Source: Plastoroseomonas arctica (lineage in GTDB: Bacteria > Pseudomonadota > Alphaproteobacteria > Acetobacterales > Acetobacteraceae). Taken from it: 64,000 bases of DNA. The translations under genes were made by a program, and so were the position numbers. Shown here piece after piece: positions 9,217-18,158 of this stretch. Numbering within the stretch: position 1 is the first letter of the stretch; the number at the start of each line of letters is the position of its first letter. Below the pieces are notes generated by a model that was not told the DNA's origin, ran no database searches, and saw only the letters and a program-made list of their open reading frames with translations. The stretch is from contig NZ_JAAEDH010000002.1 in the NCBI RefSeq assembly GCF_018128965.1, positions 62,001 through 126,000 on the forward strand. The letters run 5' to 3'.

Positions 9217-9809
9217 TCATTGGGTGGCTTGCTTACCGGCGCTGCCACGAAAGCATGGGTGCCGATTGTGAGACTAGGTGAGCAACGACCCGGCCGAACG
9301 CTTTTTGCCAAGGTTCTGCTTGGTAAAGAACAATATTTCTAAAAGCCCGATCAAGCTGCTCTGCGTAAAATTTTGATGGATAGCAAAGGTGGCTTCAACA
9401 AGCCGTTTGCATCGCTGCCTTAAGTGACATTTTTTATACAATCTAAAGTTTTTGATTATTGTTTCTTAGAATTAGCAAGGGGTTTCTACTCATTGGATCG
9501 GATAAATCGGTCTGGTGGCTTTATCTTAAAGGTTTGGTGCGGAGTTTTTTCTACTCTCCGTACCGATGATACAGACTAGTGCCAGATGCTCCTGGCATTC
9601 GTTCTTTTTTTGCTCTAAAGTACCAAAGTTCGTCTCGTTTTGACGGTCGCTTTTGGTGGTCTTTGCAGGAATGCCGGACGCAAGATTCGTCGCGAATGCG
9701 CGGATGGCGCGGGGTTCCGGCGAACGCCTCGGCTTCGATGCCTGCCTGGTACGCCGCTGGATAGGCAGGCCCGCGTAATGCTCCAAGCGGCCAGGATCAG
9801 GGTGGCTAC
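9217..9809. other. AT-rich gap between pilin and machinery genes, with terminator-like hairpin
   Basis: This 593-bp region is strongly AT-rich; for example 46 of the 60 bases at 9421-9480 are A or T. I see no supportable gene. A small hairpin TGCCAG/CTGGCA (9580-9585 and 9592-9597) is followed by a run of seven T residues at 9605-9611, and looks like a rho-independent terminator on the plus strand. The region may carry the end of the flp2 transcript, a small RNA, and the promoter for the cpaB-tadG operon. Confidence 0.5.
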
Positions 9810-10682
9810 ATGCTCCGCGCTCTATTGATGATTGTGATGCTGGTCGGTTTCGTCGGCATCGGCGCCGTGGCCTGGATCAGCCTCCAGCCGGAGGCCGTTC
9901 CAGAGCCTCAGGTCGCGGCCGCTCCCACGCCACCGCCGCCGGCACCGCCCCAGCGGGTGTTGGTCCTCGTCGCGTCGCGCACGCTGCGCGCCGGCTCGCT
10001 GCTCCGCCCCGAAGACCTGATGGGCGTCAGCATGCTCGCGACCAACGTCCCGAGCGATGCACGCCTCGAAACCCGCGAAAACCGGTCCGGAATCCAGGGC
10101 GCGCTGCTGCGCCGCTCGCTGCGCGAGGGCGACATCATCCTCGACCAGGACGTGGTGCTGCCCGGTGACCGCGGCTATCTGGCCGCCTCGCTCTCGCCCA
10201 ACATGCGCGCCATGCCGATCGCGGTGGACCAGGTAAGCGGCGCGGCCGGCCTGATCTGGCCGGGTGACCGGGTCGATGTGATGCTGACGCAGCAACTCCC
10301 GCGCGAGGAAGCCGCTCTGCTCGCACGGCGCACCTCCGGCGAGGTCGTGGCTCAGGATGCGCGCGTGATCGCGGTCGACCAGAACCTGGTGCAGGGCGCC
10401 ATCGGCGACGCCGCCGAAGGCTTCCGCGCGGCGCGCGTCGTCACGCTCGAGGTTTCGGTACCGCAGGCCGAGCGGCTTTCGGTGGCCCGTCGGCTCGGTT
10501 TGCTTTCCCTCATCCTGCGTCCGGCCCAGGATGCGTCCGAGGATGTTGCGCAGAGCGAGTCGAGCGTGGTCTGGGGCGGCGATGCCTCCTCGGCGCTGCG
10601 CCAGACGCAAACGATACCCGGACCTGCCTCCGTCCTTCACATATTCATGGGCGTCCGCCCACGTGAGGAGACGCGCTTCTGA
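9810..10682 (+). CDS. cpaB: Flp pilus assembly protein CpaB/RcpC
   Basis: The 290-residue protein has one N-terminal membrane anchor (LLMIVMLVGFVGIGAVAW), a Pro-rich linker and then an SAF-like domain (VLVASRTLRAGSLLRPEDL, about residues 52-70). The CpaB-type motifs AMPIAVDQVSGAAGLIWPGD and GDRVDVMLT follow. CpaB/RcpC sits in the periplasm and supports the outer-membrane secretin. Its TGA overlaps the cpaC ATG by one base, starting a chain of overlapping genes that runs to tadG. Confidence 0.93.
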   Translation: MLRALLMIVMLVGFVGIGAVAWISLQPEAVPEPQVAAAPTPPPPAPPQRVLVLVASRTLRAGSLLRPEDLMGVSMLATNVPSDARLETRENRSGIQGALLRRSLREGDIILDQDVVLPGDRGYLAASLSPNMRAMPIAVDQVSGAAGLIWPGDRVDVMLTQQLPREEAALLARRTSGEVVAQDARVIAVDQNLVQGAIGDAAEGFRAARVVTLEVSVPQAERLSVARRLGLLSLILRPAQDASEDVAQSESSVVWGGDASSALRQTQTIPGPASVLHIFMGVRPREETRF

Positions 10683-12178
10683 TGATCATGTTCGTGAGCC
10701 GCTGGGCGCGCCACGCCGCGTCTGTTCCCGCCCTGGCGCTCACCTTGTCCCTGGCGGGCACCGCGCATGGGCAGATGGTCAGCCCGGTGCCGGTCAACGC
10801 CCAGCCGGTGGTCGACGCGCGCTCGCTGGTCCAGCGCGCCGGCCAGCCAGTCGCACTCAATGCCGGGATCGGGCGGGTGGTGCAGCTGCCGCGCGCGGCG
10901 ACCAGCGTCTTCGCCGCCGACCCCGCGGTCGCCGAGGTCCGCGCCGCGAGCCCGACGACGTTGTTCATCCTCGGCACCGGTCCGGGCCGCACCACGGTCG
11001 CCGCGCTCGATTCCGCCGGCGTGCCGATCGCGCAGTTCGAAGTGACCGTGCGGCCCTCCGCCTATGGCGCGGGCGAAGCGGCGGCCGCGATCGCGCGCGC
11101 CCTGCCCGGCCGTCGCGTGCGCGTCGAGCAGCGTGGCGACGGGCTGGCGCTGTACGGCGAGGTCGCCAATGCAAACGAGGCCGAGCAGGCGGTGCGTATC
11201 GCCCGTGGCTACGTCGGCTCGTCCGGCACCACCCCGCCCGGCGGCGCGGCGGCGACCAACACCGCGATCTCGCCCACCGGCGGCGTCGAGAACCGCCTCA
11301 CGATCCTCGGCCAGACGCAGGTGACGCTGCGGGTGCGCATCGCCGAGGTGTCGCGCCAAGTGACGCGGCAACTCGGGATCGACTGGACCAATGTCGGCAC
11401 CATCGGCCGACTGGCCATCGGCGCCACCACGGCGACCGGCTTCGGCTCCACCACCGCCAATCTCATTCGCGGCACCTTCGCAGGCAATGGCTTCAACCTC
11501 GACGCGCTGATCAGCGCGCTCGCCGAGGACCAGCTGGCGCGGGTCCTGGCTGAGCCGACGCTCACTGCGATGAGCGGCGAATCCGCCTCCTTCCTGGTCG
11601 GCGGCGAATTCCCCATTCCGGTTGCCGGCGGCGGCACCACCAACAATACGGTGACGGTGACCTATCGCAGCTACGGCATTTCGCTCGCCTTCGTGCCGAC
11701 CGTGCTGAGCCAGGGGCGCATCCTGTTGCGGGTGCGCCCGGAGGTCAGCGAGATCAGCGATGTCGGCTCCTTCACCATCAGCAATGGCTCCACTTCGACC
11801 AGCACGACGGTCCCGGGCCTGACCATCCGCCGCGCCGAGACGACGGTCGAGGTCGGTTCCGGCCAGAGCTTCGCGATCGCCGGGCTGCTTTCGGACACCT
11901 CCCGCCGGTCCAGCCGCGCGCTGCCCTGGCTTGGCGAGATCCCGATCCTGGGCGCGCTGCTCCGCTCCGACCGCTACCAGCGGAACGAGACCGAGCTCGT
12001 GATCATCATCACGCCGTACCTGGTGCGCCCGGTCAGCGATCCCAACGCCCTGAGGGAGCCGACCGCCTCGGCGCCGATCCCGGACGACGTCGATCGCTAT
12101 CTGCTGTTGCGGCAGGTGGCGCGCACGCGCGGCCGGCCACCGAACATGCCTGGGGAAGCGGGGTTCAGCCTGCCATGA
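10682..12178 (+). CDS. cpaC: Tad secretin CpaC/RcpA
   Basis: The 498-residue protein has a signal peptide, then the pilus-assembly N-terminal domain of secretins (FAADPAVAEVRAASPTTLFI, about residues 77-96). A BON-like segment around residues 130-180 follows, and then the secretin core with VTLRVRIAEVSRQVTRQLG. The C-terminal signature LPWLGEIPILGALLRSDRY precedes ETELVIIITPYLVRP. It forms the outer-membrane channel for the Flp pilus. It overlaps cpaB by 1 bp and the next gene by 4 bp. Confidence 0.94.
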   Translation: MIMFVSRWARHAASVPALALTLSLAGTAHGQMVSPVPVNAQPVVDARSLVQRAGQPVALNAGIGRVVQLPRAATSVFAADPAVAEVRAASPTTLFILGTGPGRTTVAALDSAGVPIAQFEVTVRPSAYGAGEAAAAIARALPGRRVRVEQRGDGLALYGEVANANEAEQAVRIARGYVGSSGTTPPGGAAATNTAISPTGGVENRLTILGQTQVTLRVRIAEVSRQVTRQLGIDWTNVGTIGRLAIGATTATGFGSTTANLIRGTFAGNGFNLDALISALAEDQLARVLAEPTLTAMSGESASFLVGGEFPIPVAGGGTTNNTVTVTYRSYGISLAFVPTVLSQGRILLRVRPEVSEISDVGSFTISNGSTSTSTTVPGLTIRRAETTVEVGSGQSFAIAGLLSDTSRRSSRALPWLGEIPILGALLRSDRYQRNETELVIIITPYLVRPVSDPNALREPTASAPIPDDVDRYLLLRQVARTRGRPPNMPGEAGFSLP

Positions 12179-12498
12179 CCGAGTCGTTTCAAGCGAAAAG
12201 CCGGCGAAGCGGCGCGATCCTCGGGGTCGCGCTTCTCGCATTGTCGGGCTGTGGGCTCGATCCTTACACGCGCGACGGCAACTGGCGCCCGAGCGGCGCG
12301 AACGAGGCCAATCTGCGCCTGATGGTGGCCGATCCGCGCGACTACCAGCAGGGTGTCGCCGAGCGCGGCTCGGATGCCCAGCTTGCCACCGATGCGCTGT
12401 CACGCTTCCGCAGTGCGCGAAGCTCGACGACAGGCGCGCGGGAAACCGCCTTGCCGGCCGTCTCCTCCGCCGGCGGTGTCGGTGGAGGGACAAACTGA
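12175..12498 (+). CDS. CpaD-like pilus lipoprotein, short form
   Basis: This 107-residue lipoprotein has the lipobox LSGC near residue 26. The segment ANLRLMVADPRDYQQGVAER and the following SDAQLATDALSRFRSAR recall the C-terminal part of CpaD. It occupies the cpaD slot between the secretin and cpaE. CpaD proteins are usually about 200 residues or more, so this one lacks roughly half. It could still pilot or stabilise the secretin. The similarity is short, so the name is positional as well as sequence-based. Confidence 0.75.
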   Translation: MTESFQAKSRRSGAILGVALLALSGCGLDPYTRDGNWRPSGANEANLRLMVADPRDYQQGVAERGSDAQLATDALSRFRSARSSTTGARETALPAVSSAGGVGGGTN

Positions 12499-13727
12499 TG
12501 TCCCCCCCCGACACGGCGGCAGCCCCGGGTGCGGGCGCCTCTTCCCCCATGAGCAACCGGGGCGAGCGCAAGCGCGTGCTCTGCTTCGCCGCCGACGCCG
12601 AGACCGAGGCCGCGCTGCGCGATGGCCTCGCCGACCCGACCCAAGAGGCGCCCGATGTGCGCCGCGGCGACATCACCTCCGCCATCGCGGCCATGCGCCG
12701 GATCGCGACGCCGATGGTGCTCGTGGTCGATGTCGCGGGCCATCCGCAGCCGCTTGCGGCGCTGGATGACCTCTCCAACGTGGTGGAGCCGGATGTCCGC
12801 GTCCTGGTGGTGGGCGATCGCCAGGATCTGGGCTTCTATCGCCATCTGACCCGCGGCCTCGGCGTCGCCGACTACCTGTACAAGCCGATCTCGGCCACGA
12901 TGATCGCCGAAAATTTCGCCCCCCTCCTCTCGCGCAAGCGCGCGGCCGAGCCGATGGCGCGTGGCGGTCGCCTCATCACCGTGACCGGCGCGCGCGGCGG
13001 TTCCGGTGCCTCGACGATTTCGGCGAACCTCGCCTGGTACCTCGCCAATATCGCGCAGCGCCACTCGATCCTTCTCGACGCCGACCTCCATCGTGGCACC
13101 GCAGCCCTTCTGCTCGGCGCGCGGACCGATCACGGGCTGCGCGCCGCCCTCGAATACCCCGACCGCGTCGACGAGCTGTTCGTCGAGCGCACTGCCCAGT
13201 TCGTCAGCGAACGGCTGCACGTACTCGCCGCGGAGGAGCCGCTGGACGAGCAGCCGGGTTATACGCCTGGCGCAACAATGCGACTTGTCTCGACATTGCG
13301 ACGGCGTTATAACTATATCGTGGCCGACGTTCCTTTCAGCGATTTCGCCTTCGCGCGGGATCTCAATGAAATCGCCCAGCAGCGCATCATCGTCATGGAG
13401 CCCTACCTCCCGGCGTTGCGCGACGCGTTGCGGCTTTTGAAGCTCCCCGCCGGCGCAGGCCAGGTGCATCGGCCTCTGATCGTGGTCAATCGCGGCCGCC
13501 GCAAGGGCGCGCTCACCATCAAGCAGATCACCGAGTCACTCGGTACCCCGCCCGACATCGTGGTGCCCGAGGGTGGTGCCAGGATCGAAGGTGCGGAGAC
13601 CATGGGCGAGCCCGCGGCCGCGCGTGCGGGTGGCTTCCGGGCCGCGATTGAGCAGATCGCCCAGGCCTGCGGCGCGGTCAGCCCGAAGGCGAAGCGCCGA
13701 GGTCTGTTCGGGTTCCTGCGTCGATGA
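12498..13727 (+). CDS. cpaE: Pilus localisation ATPase CpaE/TadZ
   Basis: The 409-residue protein has an N-terminal receiver-like region (about residues 25-145, with VLVVDVAG and a C-terminal YLYKP) and a MinD/ParA-type ATPase domain. The P-loop at 164-173 is the degenerate GARGGSGAST. This form is usual for CpaE/TadZ, which lacks the full KGGxGKT motif. The protein directs the secretion ATPase and pilus machine to the cell pole. Its start overlaps the CpaD-like stop by one base and its end overlaps cpaF by 4 bp. Confidence 0.92.
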   Translation: MSPPDTAAAPGAGASSPMSNRGERKRVLCFAADAETEAALRDGLADPTQEAPDVRRGDITSAIAAMRRIATPMVLVVDVAGHPQPLAALDDLSNVVEPDVRVLVVGDRQDLGFYRHLTRGLGVADYLYKPISATMIAENFAPLLSRKRAAEPMARGGRLITVTGARGGSGASTISANLAWYLANIAQRHSILLDADLHRGTAALLLGARTDHGLRAALEYPDRVDELFVERTAQFVSERLHVLAAEEPLDEQPGYTPGATMRLVSTLRRRYNYIVADVPFSDFAFARDLNEIAQQRIIVMEPYLPALRDALRLLKLPAGAGQVHRPLIVVNRGRRKGALTIKQITESLGTPPDIVVPEGGARIEGAETMGEPAAARAGGFRAAIEQIAQACGAVSPKAKRRGLFGFLRR

Positions 13728-15130
13728 GCGGCGGCGCTCTCACCCCATTCTTCGGGCGTCGGCGCCAGGAACCGGAGGTCACCGGCTCGCAGCTCCCGGC
13801 CGCCATCCCCGGTGCGAAGCCCCCCACTGAGGCGTCGGCCGCGCCCAGCACCGCGGTACCGGCAAGCGGCGGCACCTCGCTTACCGCGCTGCGCTCGATC
13901 TGCCTCGCGCGCATGGACCCGGCGACCGTGGCCGGCCTGCCGCCGGACCGCTTGGCCACTGAGCTCGAGCGCCTGGTCGCGACCATCGCGACCGAGCAGC
14001 GCCTGCAGCTCAATGCCCGCGAACAGCGCCAGCTCGCCCTCGACCTCGTGGACGACATGCTGGGCCTCGGCCCTCTCGAGCCGCTGCTCGAGGACGAGAC
14101 CATCACCGACATCATGGTCAACGGTCCGCACCGGGTGTTCGTCGAGCAGCGCGGCCGGCTCACCCTGAGCCCGGTGCAGTTCCGCGACCTCCAGCACGTG
14201 GCCAATGTCGCGCAGCGCATCGCCGCCGGCGTCGGCCGCCGCGTCGATGAATCGAGCCCGATGTGCGATGCGCGCCTCGCCGATGGCAGCCGCGTCAACA
14301 TCATCTTTCCGCCCCTCGCGCTCGACGGGCCGTGCATCTCGATCCGGAAATTCGCGCGCAAGCGGATCGATTTCGACAAGCTGGTTGGCTTCGGGTCGAT
14401 GTCGCGCCAGGTCTCCCGCCTGCTGCAGATCGCCTCGCGCTGCCGGCTCAACGTGGTGATCTCCGGCGGTACCGGTTCGGGCAAGACGACGCTGCTCAAT
14501 GCCCTGTCCCAGCTGATCGATCCGGCCGAGCGCATCGTCACCGTCGAGGACGCGGCCGAGCTGCAGCTGCAGCAACCCCACGTCGTGCGCCTGGAAACGC
14601 GCCCGCCCTCGCTCGAGGGCAAGGGCGAGATCACCCAGCGCGACCTCGTGCGCAACGCGCTGCGCATGCGCCCCGACCGCATCATCCTGGGCGAGTGCCG
14701 CGGGGCCGAGGCCTTCGACATGCTCCAGGCGATGAACACCGGCCATGACGGCTCCATGTCCACCGTCCACGCCAACACCTCGCGCGACGCGCTCACCCGC
14801 ATCGAGAACATGGTGCTGATGGGCGCATTCGGCCTGCCCTCGAAGGCCATCCGCACCCAGATCGCGAGTGCCATCGACCTCATCGTCCAGGTCGAGCGCC
14901 AGCGCGATGGCGGCCGCCGGCTGATCCAGCTGACCGAGCTGGTCGGCATGGAGGGCGACGTCTTCACGCTCAACGACATTGCCATGCTCGAACAGATGGG
15001 CGAGGGTGAGGACGGCCAGCTGCGCACCCGCTACCGCATCTCCATGGCGCGGCCGAGCTTCGACGAACGGCTTTCCTATTTCGGCCAATCGGAAGCCTGG
15101 TCCGCGACCCTGCAGGATTTGTCGGCGTGA
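13724..15130 (+). CDS. cpaF: Pilus assembly ATPase CpaF/TadA
   Basis: The 468-residue type II/IV secretion ATPase has Walker A GGTGSGKTTLLNAL (about residues 246-259). The Asp-box region is IVTVEDAAELQL, the Walker B-like motif is RIILGECRGAEAFD, and the His-box is GSMSTVHANTSRDAL. The N-terminal part carries LGPLEPLLEDETITDIMVNG, typical of the TadA subfamily. It is the hexameric motor for Flp pilus extension (and retraction in some species). It is in the overlapping operon, with a 4-bp overlap on both sides. Confidence 0.96.
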   Translation: MSGGALTPFFGRRRQEPEVTGSQLPAAIPGAKPPTEASAAPSTAVPASGGTSLTALRSICLARMDPATVAGLPPDRLATELERLVATIATEQRLQLNAREQRQLALDLVDDMLGLGPLEPLLEDETITDIMVNGPHRVFVEQRGRLTLSPVQFRDLQHVANVAQRIAAGVGRRVDESSPMCDARLADGSRVNIIFPPLALDGPCISIRKFARKRIDFDKLVGFGSMSRQVSRLLQIASRCRLNVVISGGTGSGKTTLLNALSQLIDPAERIVTVEDAAELQLQQPHVVRLETRPPSLEGKGEITQRDLVRNALRMRPDRIILGECRGAEAFDMLQAMNTGHDGSMSTVHANTSRDALTRIENMVLMGAFGLPSKAIRTQIASAIDLIVQVERQRDGGRRLIQLTELVGMEGDVFTLNDIAMLEQMGEGEDGQLRTRYRISMARPSFDERLSYFGQSEAWSATLQDLSA

Positions 15131-16098
15131 TCGGCGGCGCAGCCCGCATGCCGCTGCTGATCGGCGCGGCCATCGCCGCCGTGGCGCTGATGGTGACCTG
15201 CGTCTTCATCCTGCGCGCCATGTCCAGGCAGGAAAAACTGACGGCGCGCATGTCCAACGTGCTGGGCAGCGTTCCCGGCACGATCGAACCCCTCTTCACC
15301 GGCGGCGTGTTTGCGAAGCTGCAGCCGGAAAAGAAGACGGCCAAGCAGCGCATTGTCGATATCTTCGGCGTTCACCTGGAACGCGCGGTCGACTACCCGG
15401 TGCGCTGGTACGTGGTGATCATCGTCGCCCTGCCGCTGTCGCGCCTGGTGGCGGGGCTCGCCTCCACCATCATCGGCGACTGGTTCGTCTTCGCCACGCC
15501 GCTGATCTGGATCTTCGCCTCGCGCACCTTCTTTTCCTGGGCGGAGGAGCGCCGGCGCATCACGCTGTTCCGGCAATTCCCCGACGCCTTGGCGATGGTG
15601 GTGCGTGCCGTCCGCGTCGGTATCCCGCTGACCGACGCCATCGCCGGCGCCGGGCGGGAGAGCCCGCAGCCGACCGCGCGCGAATTCCAGGGCATGAGCG
15701 ACCGCATCGCGATCGGCATGCAGATCCAGGAAGCGGTGACCGACACGGCGTTGCGCAACGGCGTTGCCGAATACCGGTTCTTCGCGACCGCCATCGCGCT
15801 GCAGGCGAGCACCGGCGGCTCGCCCACAGAAGCGCTCGACAACCTGGCCGACGTGATCCGCAAGCGCGTGGCGCTGCAGGAACGCGGCAAGGCGCTGGCG
15901 AGCCAGGCGCGGTCGAGTGCGGTGGTGCTGGCCATCCTGCCCGTCGCGACCGCGCTGCTGCTGCTCGTGATCGACTTCGACTACATGTCGCTGCTGTTCA
16001 CCGACAACACCGGCCGACAGATCCTCGGCGCCTCCATCACGCTGCTGTGCCTGGGCATGTTCACCATGCGCACGATCATCAAGAAGTCGCTCGCATGA
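15127..16098 (+). CDS. tadB: Tad inner-membrane platform protein TadB
   Basis: The 323-residue membrane protein has N-terminal helices, a helix pair around residues 90-120, and a type II secretion F domain. The F-domain motifs are RQFPDALAMVVRAVRVGIPL, the ALQASTGGSPTEALDNLAD helix and IRKRVALQERGKALASQ. Two C-terminal helices follow. With TadC it forms the inner-membrane platform on which CpaF acts. The ATG overlaps the cpaF stop (4 bp), and the stop overlaps the tadC start. Confidence 0.93.
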   Translation: MIGGAARMPLLIGAAIAAVALMVTCVFILRAMSRQEKLTARMSNVLGSVPGTIEPLFTGGVFAKLQPEKKTAKQRIVDIFGVHLERAVDYPVRWYVVIIVALPLSRLVAGLASTIIGDWFVFATPLIWIFASRTFFSWAEERRRITLFRQFPDALAMVVRAVRVGIPLTDAIAGAGRESPQPTAREFQGMSDRIAIGMQIQEAVTDTALRNGVAEYRFFATAIALQASTGGSPTEALDNLADVIRKRVALQERGKALASQARSSAVVLAILPVATALLLLVIDFDYMSLLFTDNTGRQILGASITLLCLGMFTMRTIIKKSLA

Positions 16099-17012
16099 GC
16101 ACGCAGATGGTCGCCGGGCTCGCGATGGCCGTCGTGGTCATGGTGCTCATGAGCGTGGTGCTGCTGCGCGAGATGGCGCGCGGGCAGCGCCTCGAGCAGC
16201 GGCTGCGCGCGATCCAGCCGGGCGGCTTCGTCGAAGCGACGCCCGGCGCGCGCAGCGCCGCGCTCGGCCGCGTCGCCGGGCTCGGCACCTCGGTGCTGCG
16301 CGGCAGGCTGCTTTCGCCCTCCACGGTCGAGGGGCTGCAGCAGACCCTTCGCGCGGCCGGCTTCCGCGGCGAGCGCGCGCTCGGCCTGTTCCTCGGCGCC
16401 AAGATCGTCCTGCTGCTGGTGATGCCGGTCGCGACCGGCATCACCGCCTTTCTCATGGGCATCGACGGCCGGCAGGTGCTGCTCGCGACGCTGGGCGGTG
16501 CCGTGGTCGGCCTGCTGCTGCCCGACATGGTCGCGAATTCGCTGCGCAAGGCCTATCTCAAGCGCCTGGAGAAGGGGCTGCCGGACGCGCTCGACCTGCT
16601 GGTCATCTGCGCCGAGGCGGGGCTGTCGCTGCAGCCGGCCATGCAGCGCGTTTCCGACGAGATCGGGCCGGTGAATTCCGCGGTCGCGGCCGAGCTGAAC
16701 CTCACCCTCTATGAGCTGCGCATCCTGACCGATCGGCGCGAGGCGCTCGCCCGCATGGGGACGCGCACCAAGGTCGAGGCGCTGCAGCGCCTGGCGCAGT
16801 CGCTGGTGCAGAGCCTGCAGTTCGGCACGCCCATGTCGCAGGCGCTGCGCATGCTCGCCTCCGAGCTGCGCCAGGAGCAGCTGCTTCGCTTCGAGGCGCG
16901 CGCCGCCCGCCTGCCTGTACTGCTGACCCTGCCGATGGTGTTCTTCATCCTGCCCACGCTGTTCCTCGTGGTCGGCGGGCCGGCGGCCATCCAGGTGATG
17001 AAGCTATGGTAG
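16095..17012 (+). CDS. tadC: Tad inner-membrane platform protein TadC
   Basis: This 305-residue paralogue of TadB also has the F domain: LEKGLPDALDLLVICAEAG, then LSLQPAMQRVSDEIG, the helix LAQSLVQSLQFGTPMSQALR, and a final LPMVFFILPTLFLVVGGPA membrane segment. The ATG at 16095 is chosen because it overlaps the tadB stop by 4 bp, as elsewhere in the operon. It overlaps the downstream tadE gene by 7 bp. Confidence 0.93.
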   Translation: MSTQMVAGLAMAVVVMVLMSVVLLREMARGQRLEQRLRAIQPGGFVEATPGARSAALGRVAGLGTSVLRGRLLSPSTVEGLQQTLRAAGFRGERALGLFLGAKIVLLLVMPVATGITAFLMGIDGRQVLLATLGGAVVGLLLPDMVANSLRKAYLKRLEKGLPDALDLLVICAEAGLSLQPAMQRVSDEIGPVNSAVAAELNLTLYELRILTDRREALARMGTRTKVEALQRLAQSLVQSLQFGTPMSQALRMLASELRQEQLLRFEARAARLPVLLTLPMVFFILPTLFLVVGGPAAIQVMKLW

Positions 17013-17575
17013 GCGTGGCGTTCACGCAGCGCATCTGGGGCGCGCTGACACGCGGCGCACGGAAGCTGCGGCGGGACCGGCGCGGCAGCTACCTGATCGA
17101 GTTCGCGCTCGTCTTCAACATCCTCCTGATCGTGCTGCTGCTGACGCTGGAGACGGCGTTCCAGATGGCGATCGACATGGCGCTCAACCACGGTGCGCGC
17201 GAGGCGAGCCGCCAGGCTGCCCTGGGTCCTTCCGTCAGCGGGGCCGTCACCACCCAGGCGGCGCTGGTGGACCGGGTGCTCGACCGCACCGGGCTGCCGC
17301 TGCGCGCCTGGGGCACCGCCACTATGACGGCGGAGCAATTCTCCGGCTACACCGCGCTCGCGGCCGCCCCGCAATTCGGCAACAACGCGGCGACCGGGGT
17401 GAAGCAATGCGCCACCTCCGGCACGACCACGACAACCGGCGTCAGCAGTGGCGTCATCCGCTACTGCATCATCTACCAGTCGCGGGCCTTCACGCCCTAT
17501 GCCCGGCTCATGCTTCCGACCGGAAGCATCTTCACCCACCGGACCTTCTTCGTGGTGCAGAATGAGCCGTATTAG
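17006..17575 (+). CDS. tadE: TadE-family pseudopilin
   Basis: The 189-residue protein has a basic N-terminus (TRGARKLRRDRRGSYLIEF), a prepilin-like GSYLIEFALVFN motif with the conserved Glu, one hydrophobic helix, and then an extracytoplasmic part with GAREASRQAALG. TadE/TadF pseudopilins are processed by the CpaA-type peptidase and are needed for pilus assembly. There are Cys residues in the C-terminal half (KQCATSG, RYCIIYQ) that could form a disulfide. It overlaps tadC by 7 bp and the next gene by 14 bp. Confidence 0.88.
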   Translation: MVGVAFTQRIWGALTRGARKLRRDRRGSYLIEFALVFNILLIVLLLTLETAFQMAIDMALNHGAREASRQAALGPSVSGAVTTQAALVDRVLDRTGLPLRAWGTATMTAEQFSGYTALAAAPQFGNNAATGVKQCATSGTTTTTGVSSGVIRYCIIYQSRAFTPYARLMLPTGSIFTHRTFFVVQNEPY

Positions 17576-18158
17576 CCTCCTCCGGCGGCTCGGCCGTCGC
17601 GGGCTTGCGGCGACGGAATTCGCCCTCGTCATGCCGATGCTGCTGTTGCTCGTGCTGGCGATGGCCGACCTCATCCTGCACATGCGCACGGTCTATCGCG
17701 TCGAGCGCATGGCGGCAGAGATCCTCAACGCGCTTGCGCAGGTGGATCCGCTGACCCAGGCGCAGCTGACGGCGATCCTCAGTGCCGCGCCTTCGATCGG
17801 CGGCAGCTCCGTCGCGACCCAGGACAACACCGGCGCCACCAATGACGGCGCCATCCATGTCACCGCCATCCAGCGCAGCAGCGCCACCGCGAATACGCGG
17901 CTATGGACGCGCAACAACTACGCAAGCGGCTCGCCTTCCGGCCTCGTGGTCTCGCGGCTTTCCACGACACCCGTGCTACCGGCGAACGTGATCGTGCCGG
18001 CCGGCGCGCAGGTCCTCGCGGTCGAGGTGCTGTCGCAGCGCACGCGCTGGACCTCCGGCATCACCCGCGTGCTGACCGGCGGCTCCACCTCCCCTGCCAT
18101 CTATGCCCTGGCCGTGGCCCAGCCGCGGACGGCGACCTTGACCGGGACCCTGCCATGA
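17562..18158 (+). CDS. Second TadE/TadF-like pseudopilin
   Basis: The ATG at 17562 gives a 198-residue protein beginning MSRISLLRRLGRRG, followed by the pseudopilin motif GLAATEFALVMPMLLLLVLA with Glu at position 5 after Gly. A Ser/Thr-rich external domain follows. TadE and TadF cannot be told apart with confidence here. The 14-bp overlap with the preceding tadE and the ATGA overlap with tadG support this start and coupled translation. Confidence 0.85.
   Translation: MSRISLLRRLGRRGLAATEFALVMPMLLLLVLAMADLILHMRTVYRVERMAAEILNALAQVDPLTQAQLTAILSAAPSIGGSSVATQDNTGATNDGAIHVTAIQRSSATANTRLWTRNNYASGSPSGLVVSRLSTTPVLPANVIVPAGAQVLAVEVLSQRTRWTSGITRVLTGGSTSPAIYALAVAQPRTATLTGTLP

Noticed and set aside
10637-12778. 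A 713-codon open frame on the minus strand
   Set aside because: It is antisense to cpaC and its neighbours, which have clear secretin and lipoprotein motifs; the antisense translation is Arg/Gly-rich without domain features.
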